From contig NZ_JAPUVI010000022.1 in assembly GCF_029255285.1 (NCBI RefSeq), positions 186,001-250,000 on the forward strand: a stretch of DNA of 64,000 nucleotides, in the 5' to 3' direction. The position numbers and the translations under genes were made by a program. The notes beneath the pieces are model-generated. The model searched no databases and was not told where the DNA came from. It saw only the letters and a program-made list of their open reading frames with translations. This stretch comes from Accumulibacter sp. (GTDB taxonomy: Bacteria; Pseudomonadota; Gammaproteobacteria; Burkholderiales; Rhodocyclaceae). Positions 20,343 through 28,295 of the stretch are shown one piece after another (within the stretch, counting starts at the first letter, position 1; every line of letters starts with the position of its first letter).

Positions 20343-21419
20343 ATGGACATCCACGGCAAACCGATCGAGGAACGCATCGACTGGCTGTTCGGTCTGGCCG
20401 ACCGCCACGGTACGATCTTCCGCAGCCCGGAAGCCTGGCTGGCGCGCGAACGCTACCTTGCCGAGCATCCGACGGCAATTGCCGTCCTCAAGTGCATGGA
20501 CGGCCGGATCAACATCCCGGTCGCGACCAACACGCCGGTGGGCATCCTGATGCCATTCCGCAATCTCGGCGGCATCTTCGATCTTGGCTGGCCGCACCTC
20601 GGCGAAGTGCTGGCCCATCACGTGCAGCGCGTCGTCAGCGCCGGCCGGCATGTGGTCTTCCTGGTCACCTATCACTATTCGCAAGGCGACCCGCGTCGCG
20701 GCTGCGCCGGTTTCCAGTGCGACACGGCAGCGGCAATTGCCCACACCTACGAAATTCGCCGCCAGGTCGAACATATTTTCGGTACCGACCACAGCACCGT
20801 CTATCCTCTGGTCTGCGGTTTCGAGACCGACGAGGATGCGCTGGTAATCCACGGCACGGCTGGCGACAAGCTCGACCTGGCGACGCTCACGTCCACCGAC
20901 CGCGCCACGCTCGAACTCCGCCTGGCCGCCCTGCTGCCCGACATGCCGGCACGCATGCGGGCCGACCTGCTACCTCTGCTGTACGGCAATCTCGAACACA
21001 TCGAGAACGTGCGAGCACAGATTCGCCGCAACGAGCGCCTGCTCGACATCGAGCATCGCGAATGGATGATCTGCCTCGGACGCGGCTTCGACTTCCTGCA
21101 CACGCCCAACATCGCGCTGATCATCGGGCCCTATAGTCCCAACCTCGACGTTCCGATCCGCCGCGCGGCCGGCATCATCGAAGCCAACATGCAGGCCGGC
21201 CGCATCCCAAGCGACGGCTTCCTGCTCCTGGCCTCGGTGCCCTACGACGAGATCGGCATCGACCGCGCGCGGGCCGAACTCAAGTCACGCTTTCTCTCGA
21301 CTTTCGCGGCCGACGTCATACGTACCGAGTTTCCCCGCCTGGGGGAGCAAATGGCGATCCGCACCGCGGTTCTCGACTGGCGCTCGCGCACCCTCCAGAC
21401 GATCGCCGCCGGCACCTAA
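20343..21419 (+). CDS. CsoSCA-like carbonic anhydrase domain protein
   Basis: This 358-residue protein resembles the catalytic part of the carboxysomal shell carbonic anhydrase (CsoSCA, epsilon/beta-type). Likely zinc ligands are Cys51 (in KCMDGRIN), His111 and Cys121 (in TYHYSQGDPRRGCAGF); Asp53 and Arg55 would form the usual Asp-Arg dyad. CsoSCA in carboxysomes is longer and sits with shell genes, none of which appears here. Instead it lies ten bases after cysN, in the same direction, so it may be cotranscribed with sulfate assimilation. The protein probably interconverts CO2 and bicarbonate in the cytoplasm; no signal peptide is present. The link with sulfur metabolism is not explained. 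Confidence 0.75.
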   Translation: MDIHGKPIEERIDWLFGLADRHGTIFRSPEAWLARERYLAEHPTAIAVLKCMDGRINIPVATNTPVGILMPFRNLGGIFDLGWPHLGEVLAHHVQRVVSAGRHVVFLVTYHYSQGDPRRGCAGFQCDTAAAIAHTYEIRRQVEHIFGTDHSTVYPLVCGFETDEDALVIHGTAGDKLDLATLTSTDRATLELRLAALLPDMPARMRADLLPLLYGNLEHIENVRAQIRRNERLLDIEHREWMICLGRGFDFLHTPNIALIIGPYSPNLDVPIRRAAGIIEANMQAGRIPSDGFLLLASVPYDEIGIDRARAELKSRFLSTFAADVIRTEFPRLGEQMAIRTAVLDWRSRTLQTIAAGT

Positions 21420-21585
21420 GGCGGCGCGCCGGATCGCCGCCGCGCCACCCTGGGCAAGATCGCGACGGAAAATTTGTTCTCGCACTGGAGTCAGAGGCTG
21501 TGAATTTTTCACTTCTTCAGCACAATTGGCGCGACCGGACAGCTGGCGCCAGCCTAGGTTGAATTATGCGTAATTCGTGTTCTGG

Positions 21586-21720
21586 TTAGCCGTTCGGCCT
21601 GGATCTGGTTCGTTTTCGCGCTTTTCTCCCGGTCGGCCTGCCTTGCGGTACGACGGACGTGCCTGTTCCTAGGCCGACGAGTTGGGGTGCGAGGGTAACC
21701 GCGCGCATGAGGTTGTGGAG
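21586..21720 (-). pseudogene. Possible C-terminal scrap of a transposase
   Basis: The minus-strand frame over these bases reads LHNLMRAVTLAPQL and then a basic tail, like the ends of several IS transposases (hydrophobic helix plus basic residues). It stops exactly where the IS3-like end begins, so it may be an older element cut by later insertions. The resemblance is weak. Confidence 0.25.
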
Positions 21721-21721
21721 T

Positions 21722-21976
21722 TGACCCTTTTCGGTGGACACCTGATGCTTACGCAACAAGGAGTCCAAGGTGCCGAAAAGCAGACCACCGTACCCGGCGG
21801 AATTTCGCCAACAGATCGTCGAACTGGCGCAGGCTGGCCGAAGCCCGCAAGAGTTGTCTCGGGAGTTCGGGCCGACCAGCCAGACCATTGTCAACTGGCT
21901 GGCGCAAGCAGCCCGCGACGCCAGCAAGCCCTTGCCTGGCAAAGAGGGCTTGAGCAGTACCGAGCGGGCTGTGTGA
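21722..21976 (+). mobile_element. Truncated IS3-family element with orfA fragment
   Basis: The GTG-started frame at 21770-21976 begins MPKSRPPYPAEFRQQIVEL and is the helix-turn-helix OrfA of IS3-family elements (QELSREFGPTSQTIVNWL). It runs only 68 residues and then meets IS256-like sequence, so the leucine zipper of OrfA and all of OrfB are missing. The TGACCCTTTTCGGTGGACACC at about 21722 looks like an IS3-type end. It is a remnant and cannot transpose by itself. Confidence 0.75.
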
Positions 21977-22564
21977 CCTGAAGGCGCGCGGCCTGGCACG
22001 GGGGCCCCCAGTTGGCAGTCGGCGACGGGGCACTTGGCTTCTGGGCGGCGCTCGATCAGATCTATCCCGAGACCCGTGCTCAGCGCTGCTGGGTACACAA
22101 GAGCGCCAACGTGCTCAATGAACTCCCCAAGAGCCTGCAGGGCAAGGCCAAGGCGGCGCTGCACGAGATCTGGATGGCGCCGAGCGCAGGCGATCGTCGC
22201 CTTCGATGCCTTCCTGAAGAGCTACCAAGCGAAGTACCCGGAGGCCACCGATAAGCTCGTCAAGGACCGCGAAGCCTTGCTCGCCTTCTACGACTTTCCG
22301 GCCGAGCACTGGATGCGCCTGCGCACCACCAACCCCGTCGAGTCGACCTTCGCCACCGTCCGCCAGCGCACCACGCGCACCAAGAACTGCGTGTCGCGCG
22401 CCACCTTCCTGGGGCTCGCGTTCAAGCTGGTCCAGGAGGCCCAGAAGAGCTGGCGGCGCATTCGGGGCACCGAACGCATCGCCGATCTGCTCGCCGGCAT
22501 GGTCTTCAAGGACGGCGTTCCGGCGCCCGACAATCCCCCGGAACGCCAGCCGATGGCCGCCTGA
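21975..22564 (+). pseudogene. Degenerate IS256-family (mutator-type) transposase, 3' part
   Basis: Three frames together give the C-terminal half of an IS256 transposase: DLKARGL at 21975, then (shifted) LAVGDGALGFWAALDQIYPETRAQRCWVHKSANVLNELP, then (shifted again near 22185) AIVAFDAFLKSYQAKYP through NPVESTFATVRQRT to the stop at 22564. The order and motifs match the family, but the N-terminal half is missing and at least two frameshifts break what is left. It directly abuts the IS3 fragment on the left and lies about 230 bases from the HIT-ADH gene on the right. Confidence 0.85.
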
Positions 22565-22580
22565 TCGCTCAATGCCCATG

Positions 22581-22610
22581 GAATGCCATACACCAGAATG
22601 CCATACACCA
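22581..22610 (+). repeat. Tandem 15-bp duplication at the IS256 end
   Basis: The 15-mer GAATGCCATACACCA occurs twice head-to-tail with no difference. It lies just past the transposase remnant, next to CTTGACAATAGTTCC, and is probably the terminal inverted-repeat region of the IS256 element, duplicated. Confidence 0.8.
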
Positions 22611-22797
22611 GACTTGACAATAGTTCCAGAATATGACGAGATCCAGACCGCTGTGAACACCCCCCCGCTATGCCAGTGACGGCAAACGACATATTGAGCA
22701 AGAGTTGAATTTGGCATGTCGGCAATTCTGCAATTGATAACAGGCCCCGAGATTCTGGGTGTAGTGTCGGATCTCCTATCCTATTGAGGTGAACTTC

Positions 22798-24927
22798 ATG
22801 GACAACCCTTATAAGTTCGTCGGGGAAGGTATCCCCTACCAAAGAGTGAGTTTTTGTCTGCCACGTTGGGGTGACTTTTACGTCCGTAACGAAAAGCGTG
22901 CCGGACGCACGCTACCACTGCAGCGGGCGGACTGCCCATTCTGCGACATGGCGACGGGTGTCACAATACCGCCTGGCTCGATCAGACGCGTGCAATTCGG
23001 CAACGAGGATTACGTCGTTGTATCCAACAACAATCCTATCGTCCAAGGCCAGTGGATGCTTATCCCGGCTCCGACCGACATCGCGCATCCAGCCCACAGG
23101 CTTGACCTAAACTCCAACGATGTCCGCCTCGCGCTGTGCCTCGCACAAGGTAAGGCGCCACATGTCGAAAAAGTCCCTACGGTTTGCTATGTCAATACGC
23201 TTCCCGGCTCTGGCCGTTCGGTCGCTCACTTGCACATCAACTGCGTGCCAGCGTGCAACGTCCCGAGATTGCCGCCGGTAGTCGTTCCCTGGCAGATCTG
23301 CACGGCCGGGGCCTGCACTATTTCACGCTTGGCCGGTGCCCCCTTCTACGCTATCGTGGTGCAGGGCAATGACGACGAGGCGCTCGCGGAACTTGTCGCC
23401 GACCTGCATCAAAGGATGAACGAGTGGCAGCAGCCGTACAATCTGCTCGTCTACAGTGATGACCTAACGTCGGCTTCCGTACGCGTCGCACTTGTGCCGC
23501 GTGATGCAGAGTATTGCGAAGCGGCCGACCAGCGCATCGGCGGACTGGAATTCCTGACCGGAGTCCTGATACCCGGTTCGGCGCGCATTGGAATGATGGA
23601 CACGATCCTCCGTGATCGCGCACTTTCTCAGGCGACGCTCAAGGCAGATGCGCAGCTGCACCTTGAACGCAGACTGCGTGGTGCTTACGATCTTCCGCCA
23701 GCCGGCTCGGTTGTACGCGCAAGGTCAGACGGTGGAAATCGGTACAAGGGGCTAATTGAGCAGAACACTATTCTTAGTCAGAGCATCGGTCGCCCACCGC
23801 CGAAAAGGAGCGGCAAAGGCCCGGTCTTTGGCGTGATCGACCGCGAATGCTGGTCTTACAAGTCGGTCTATCCACAACGTAGTTTTCACGACAATCGCGT
23901 CAACGCGAACGTGTTGGTGAGGATCACCCGAGCGAGCATCTGCCAGTCCGACCGCCGGGTCTTGGCAAACGAGAAGTCGGCGGAGGTGCGGGAACTTGCT
24001 CTGGGACACGAGGGTGGCGGCTACGTGGTTGATCCCGGGCCGTGGGAAAAGGAACTGGCGGCGGGGGAGAAAGTCGTCGTGCTGCCGCACCTTAGTTGCG
24101 GCAATTGTGAGCAATGTCATGGCTATATGTCGAATCTCTGTCCACAGATGGAACATCTTGGCTTCCACCTTCACGGGAATCTCGCCACACTGATGGCCTT
24201 CCCGTATCAATGCGTGCTACCGGTGGGCGCTGATTTCCCAGACGATGCCTTGCCACTAGTCGAGCCCTTGGCCTGCGTATTGCGCGCGCTCTTCCGCCTC
24301 CGTCTCGGCTTGCGCTTGCTGCCCCCGGGGGACAGGACAATGACCATCTTTGGTGGAGGACCGATGGGTTACCTCACCGCACTGGCGGTCAAACGCAACT
24401 GGCCGACGGTGGGCCTAACGATCGTCGAGCCAAGCGCGTCTCGGCGTAGCGTCATCGACAATTTGCAAGACGGATTCGATGTCGTCGAGAAAATGCCGCG
24501 GGGACGAAGGAGCTCAATTACCTTTGTTGCCGCCAGTGCTTATTCGGCGACAGTCGCTGCGCTAGACGCAACCGACTTCGGCGGTACAGCGCTCCTCTTC
24601 TCTGGGATCAACACTGGTGACCGTGTCAGAGAACGATGTGGGAGTTTTTCGGCCGATGAATTAGAGCATTACCATCGCTCCGAAGTTGTGCTGCAGCATG
24701 AGGCAGACGCGAATCACAGAATTAATCTCATTGGCTCCAGTGGATACATCCTTGATGACGTTACGCGATCGCTCAGCGAACTTCGCCAACACTACGAACA
24801 TCAATACAAGAAGTTGCAGACAGAGCAAATCGACGGCTTGTCTCCCCGAGTCGAGGCTCTCTTGTCAAGCCGGGGCGTGGACGATCCCGCCGTAGCTGAA
24901 ACGCTCAAGGTACTGATTCGCATCTAG
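22798..24927 (+). CDS. GalT/HIT-like nucleotidyltransferase fused to zinc-dependent alcohol dehydrogenase
   Basis: The 709-residue protein joins two enzymes. Residues 1-250 look like a GalT/HIT-superfamily nucleotidyl transferase or phosphorylase: a CPFC zinc pair (Cys46, Cys49), a Gly-Gln-Trp strand before LIPAPTDIAHPAH, and HLHIN at 144-148, where His146 would be the nucleotidylated nucleophile and Asn148 replaces the usual Gln. Residues about 350-700 are a medium-chain dehydrogenase: catalytic-zinc Cys382 (SICQSD) and GHE at 403-405, structural-zinc cysteines 434, 437, 440 and 448, and a GGGPMG Rossmann turn at 519-524. A nucleotide-linked sugar or polyol is a likely substrate, but I cannot name it. 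The ATG at 22798 has TTGAGG eight bases upstream. It heads a three-gene unit of lower GC than its surroundings. Confidence 0.72.
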   Translation: MDNPYKFVGEGIPYQRVSFCLPRWGDFYVRNEKRAGRTLPLQRADCPFCDMATGVTIPPGSIRRVQFGNEDYVVVSNNNPIVQGQWMLIPAPTDIAHPAHRLDLNSNDVRLALCLAQGKAPHVEKVPTVCYVNTLPGSGRSVAHLHINCVPACNVPRLPPVVVPWQICTAGACTISRLAGAPFYAIVVQGNDDEALAELVADLHQRMNEWQQPYNLLVYSDDLTSASVRVALVPRDAEYCEAADQRIGGLEFLTGVLIPGSARIGMMDTILRDRALSQATLKADAQLHLERRLRGAYDLPPAGSVVRARSDGGNRYKGLIEQNTILSQSIGRPPPKRSGKGPVFGVIDRECWSYKSVYPQRSFHDNRVNANVLVRITRASICQSDRRVLANEKSAEVRELALGHEGGGYVVDPGPWEKELAAGEKVVVLPHLSCGNCEQCHGYMSNLCPQMEHLGFHLHGNLATLMAFPYQCVLPVGADFPDDALPLVEPLACVLRALFRLRLGLRLLPPGDRTMTIFGGGPMGYLTALAVKRNWPTVGLTIVEPSASRRSVIDNLQDGFDVVEKMPRGRRSSITFVAASAYSATVAALDATDFGGTALLFSGINTGDRVRERCGSFSADELEHYHRSEVVLQHEADANHRINLIGSSGYILDDVTRSLSELRQHYEHQYKKLQTEQIDGLSPRVEALLSSRGVDDPAVAETLKVLIRI

Positions 24928-24937
24928 CAGAGACCAT

Positions 24938-25987
24938 ATGGAACCAAGACGCGTTGCGTTGATCGGTGCAGGTTCTATCGCTGCCTGTCACGCCTATGCC
25001 ATGAGAGCGTTGCCTTTTTACTATCCAGGTGCACCGCGCGTCGAGTTGGCTTACGTTACCTCGGCGACTGTCGCGACGCGCGACGCGTTTGCCGAGCGTT
25101 ACGGTGTTCGTGAAGCGCTCTCTCTAGAAGCTCTTGCGCGGCGATCAGATTTCGATAGCGTCTACATCCTCAGCCCAAACGCCCAACACTTCTCACATTT
25201 TCGCTTTGCAGCAGAATGTGACAATGTGGCACGTATCTACTTAGAGAAGCCTGTCTGCACAACCATAGACGACGAGCGTGCGCTTGCAGCGTACTCAGGC
25301 GTAGCTAGAGTTCAAACCGGCTTCCAATTCCTCCAAAATAGTGCTGTACGACTTGCGTTACGGCTCTGCCGCGAACGCCGGTTTGGTGTACCTGTCCATT
25401 TTCAAGTGCGTTACCTTCACAGCGGCTATCTCGATCACGAATATCGCTCACGGCGCGCTGAGAGGATGATGCCCGCCCCAGAAGGCGGGGCTCTGATCGA
25501 TCTGGGCTCACATGCGTTCAGCCTAGCGGTCGCCTTCCTCGGTGACGGCTTGCGCGTTGTCGATGCGTCCGCGAGTAGCGCGTTCCCAGATGTACCATCG
25601 GACCTGTGTACGATGGCGCTGTGCCGTGATGTTGACACTGGAGCAGTAGGGATGGTTATGGCCAGCCGTGTTTCCGCTGGCGCCGGTGAGTTGCTCGAAG
25701 TAGAGTTGCGCGGCACTATGGGGGGATTTCGTCTGTCGACCGAAAATGCGGAATTCCTCGAGTTGTTTTCGCTCTCCTCAGACAAGAGCCAGATATTGCG
25801 AACGTCGAGCGGTTACACTCCCTTGAGCACGTTCCCTAACCGTGTGGTGTTAGGCGGATGGCTGCGCTCACTCGTTCACGCTAACTACTTGTTTCTTAAC
25901 GACCAGGAAGACGACCCCTTCGCCGACCTGCGCCACGGTCTGACTGTTCAGCGCCTGCTTAGAGACGCGGCGCGGCACCTCAATTAA
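24938..25987 (+). CDS. Gfo/Idh/MocA-family NAD(P)-dependent oxidoreductase
   Basis: The 349 residues start with the Rossmann motif ALIGAGSIAACHA and show the family's catalytic EKP (in YLEKPVCTT) and the GGALIDLGSHAFSLAVAFLGDG helix that carries the active-site Asp/His. Enzymes of this family oxidise or reduce sugars, inositols or nucleotide sugars. It begins ten bases after the HIT-ADH fusion and ends twelve bases before the SorC-like gene, so the three are probably one operon acting on one sugar-like compound. Codon use is less GC-rich than in the core genes nearby. Confidence 0.88.
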   Translation: MEPRRVALIGAGSIAACHAYAMRALPFYYPGAPRVELAYVTSATVATRDAFAERYGVREALSLEALARRSDFDSVYILSPNAQHFSHFRFAAECDNVARIYLEKPVCTTIDDERALAAYSGVARVQTGFQFLQNSAVRLALRLCRERRFGVPVHFQVRYLHSGYLDHEYRSRRAERMMPAPEGGALIDLGSHAFSLAVAFLGDGLRVVDASASSAFPDVPSDLCTMALCRDVDTGAVGMVMASRVSAGAGELLEVELRGTMGGFRLSTENAEFLELFSLSSDKSQILRTSSGYTPLSTFPNRVVLGGWLRSLVHANYLFLNDQEDDPFADLRHGLTVQRLLRDAARHLN

Positions 25988-25999
25988 GGAAAACAGACT

Positions 26000-27397
26000 A
26001 TGTATGACGAAAAACTCATGGAATTGGAGCTTCAGAAAGCGGCAGCCTTCTATTGCGAAGGATTGACCATACAAGAGATCTCTGAAATCGTCTCCCAACC
26101 TTTGAGCGAAGTGCAGAGAATGATCCAACACGCTGAGCAAAGCGGCTACTTCGAGTATCGTCCGCAGCTGTTCCCTAACCGCATTCTCCCCGAGGTTGGC
26201 GCCTACATCAAAGACGAGGTGCTCACGGCTGCACTGCGCCGCGTACTGAACGAGAGCCTTGAGCTGAGGCTTATTACGCTGCACATCGCGCGCTCACCAG
26301 CTAGCATGTTCCGTCTTTATGAGATCGAGGCCGACGAATCGAGCGTTGCCCACAAGAAGTACCGAGAGGCTGAGCTCGTTTCCCTCAAGCTATGCGGCTC
26401 AAAAGCCGCAGATCATCTTTGTAGCAAACTCTTCGACGACCGAGATCACACAATTGGCGTAAACTGGGGCAACGCTGTCAAGTTGACCATTGATCAAATC
26501 CGCCCGATGCCGAGCACACTGCGGGACGGGCTACTGTCTGTGATCAGTCTTTTCGGGGATCTCGATTTTCACCCTCAACAGCCGTTGACCGGTCAAAAAA
26601 CGTTCAATCACGTCAATTGTAACCGGCACGTTCAGCAGCTGGCAATGCGGTTGGGAAGTCGGTCCGAGGCTGTCTCGCTCAGCGTACCTGGATTCATTCC
26701 GTCCCATTTTGCTGAAGATGGTGCTACATTGGAAGCGATTCGTAGTTTTCTGGGCAGCCATGCTTCCTACCAGCGGATTTTTGGGGATCTGCCAGGCAAC
26801 GATCCCGTCAGACCACGCGCCTACAACGGCATCATCGACGTCGATAGTGACGCCCACATTACGAAGATGGACACAATAATCACGGGTTTCGGCTCGGCGG
26901 ACACTTACACCGACGCGTTCCACTACCTTAGTTTCTGGCTTAGCGAGGAAGAGAGCCAGATACTACGGAGCCACTGCCGCGAAGGCAGGGTTGTCGGGGA
27001 CATCGCTGGGCATCTGGTGCCGTCGATCAAAGGCGAGAAGGACGACGTTTTGATGCGCTTCCTCAGACGTATCAACAGCCGCATCCTCGCCGCGCAGCCT
27101 AGTGACTTCGTCGACGTGGCATGTCGCCACCGCAAAAACGGCCTTGGTGCAGGCGTGGTCGGGGTCACCGTCGGCGCACGCAAGGCGAAAATTCTGGCCA
27201 GACTGCTTTCGAAGTCGCCTGCGCCGGTCTCCGCGCTATTTATCGATACTCACTTAGCATTATCTCTGCTCGCCGATCTTAGCCCGACCGAGTTTGGAAC
27301 ATACCTTAGAGGAGCAGAGGGGCGGCTTCTGGTTGAGGACGCCAAGGAGTGGTCTGCAGGTACGCAAACTCTCATTCCCGCACTGTCCCACATCTGA
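26000..27397 (+). CDS. SorC/DeoR-type sugar-responsive transcriptional regulator (long form)
   Basis: The 465 residues have an N-terminal helix-turn-helix (AAFYCEGLTIQEISEIVSQPLSEVQRMIQHAE) and a C-terminal sugar-phosphate-binding domain: VNWGNAVKLTIDQI, LAMRLGSRSEAVSLSVPGFI and VVGDIAGHL are the SorC-family blocks. It is longer than usual SorC regulators (about 320 residues), with extra sequence after the HTH and a roughly 100-residue C-terminal addition. As last gene of the three-gene unit it probably controls it in response to a phosphorylated sugar. AAGGAA stands before the ATG. Confidence 0.72.
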   Translation: MYDEKLMELELQKAAAFYCEGLTIQEISEIVSQPLSEVQRMIQHAEQSGYFEYRPQLFPNRILPEVGAYIKDEVLTAALRRVLNESLELRLITLHIARSPASMFRLYEIEADESSVAHKKYREAELVSLKLCGSKAADHLCSKLFDDRDHTIGVNWGNAVKLTIDQIRPMPSTLRDGLLSVISLFGDLDFHPQQPLTGQKTFNHVNCNRHVQQLAMRLGSRSEAVSLSVPGFIPSHFAEDGATLEAIRSFLGSHASYQRIFGDLPGNDPVRPRAYNGIIDVDSDAHITKMDTIITGFGSADTYTDAFHYLSFWLSEEESQILRSHCREGRVVGDIAGHLVPSIKGEKDDVLMRFLRRINSRILAAQPSDFVDVACRHRKNGLGAGVVGVTVGARKAKILARLLSKSPAPVSALFIDTHLALSLLADLSPTEFGTYLRGAEGRLLVEDAKEWSAGTQTLIPALSHI

Positions 27398-27518
27398 ATC
27401 GGATCATGACCTGTTCAAACGGTACTTTGAAGCCGTCAGGCCGGGAAATCGACCGGGAAGAACCACGCGACGCGCCTAGCTGTTAGAATCGCCGCCTCTC
27501 CCGCCCTTGGCCAGCGCC

Positions 27519-28274
27519 ATGTCCACGCCCTCTCGCCTGATTTTCGGCTTTCATTCGACACTCGCCAAGCTGCGCCACGACCCGGAAGCGGTGCGTGAGA
27601 TCTACGTCGATGCCGGCCGCAAGGATTCCCGTCTGCGTGATCTGGTACGGCAGGCGGAGTTCGCCGGCGTACGCGTCCTGCCGGTCGCGGGCTCGCGCCT
27701 GGAAAGCATGGCACCCGGCGCCCGGCATCAGGGAGTCATCGCCACCGTTGACGCGACACAGCGCCATGTGACGCTCGACGACATTCTCGAGACGCTCGAA
27801 GAACCAGCGTTGCTGCTGATCCTCGATGGGATTCAGGATCCGCACAATCTCGGCGCCTGTCTGCGCGTCGCCGACGCCGTCGGCGCGCACGCCGTGATTG
27901 CCCCCAAGGATCGCGCTGTCGGCCTGACGCAAACCGCTGTCAAGGTGGCGAGCGGAGCCGCCGAGACGGTACCTTACATCACGGTCACCAATCTCGCGCG
28001 CACGCTGCGTGAAATCAAGGAGCACGAGATCTGCGTCATCGGCACCGACGCGTCGGCCGGCAAGGATCTCTACGCCGCCGGCTGGCCAGCGGCCAGCGCC
28101 TGGGTACTCGGCGCCGAAGGCGACGGCCTGCGGCGCTTGACCCGCGAGGCTTGCGATCAACTGGTCAGCATTCCGATGCTCGGATCGGTCGCCAGCCTAA
28201 ACGTTTCGGTGGCCGCCGGGGTCTGCCTCTTCGAGGCGCGCCGACGGCTCGCCAGCCCATCGCTTGCCGGCTAG
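27519..28274 (+). CDS. rlmB: 23S rRNA (guanosine-2251-2'-O)-methyltransferase RlmB
   Basis: This SPOUT (TrmH-family) enzyme methylates the ribose of G2251 in the 23S rRNA P-loop. The 251 residues hold the small substrate-binding N-domain (RLIFGFHSTLAKLRHDPEAVREIY) and the knotted SAM domain with LDGIQDPHNLGACLRVADAVGAHAVI, VLGAEGDGLRRL and SIPMLGSVASLNVSVAAGV. The ATG at 27519 fits the family length; a TTG twelve bases earlier is in frame. It returns to high-GC core-genome composition and marks the right border of the lower-GC island. It converges on the Wzc-like gene. Confidence 0.96.
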   Translation: MSTPSRLIFGFHSTLAKLRHDPEAVREIYVDAGRKDSRLRDLVRQAEFAGVRVLPVAGSRLESMAPGARHQGVIATVDATQRHVTLDDILETLEEPALLLILDGIQDPHNLGACLRVADAVGAHAVIAPKDRAVGLTQTAVKVASGAAETVPYITVTNLARTLREIKEHEICVIGTDASAGKDLYAAGWPAASAWVLGAEGDGLRRLTREACDQLVSIPMLGSVASLNVSVAAGVCLFEARRRLASPSLAG

Positions 28275-28295
28275 ACCGCCGCGGCGCGCCAACGG

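Noticed and set aside
21427-21450. GC-rich inverted repeat after the carbonic anhydrase gene as a terminator
   Set aside because: GGCGGCG/CGCCGCC can pair, but there is no T-run on either strand, so termination is not supported.
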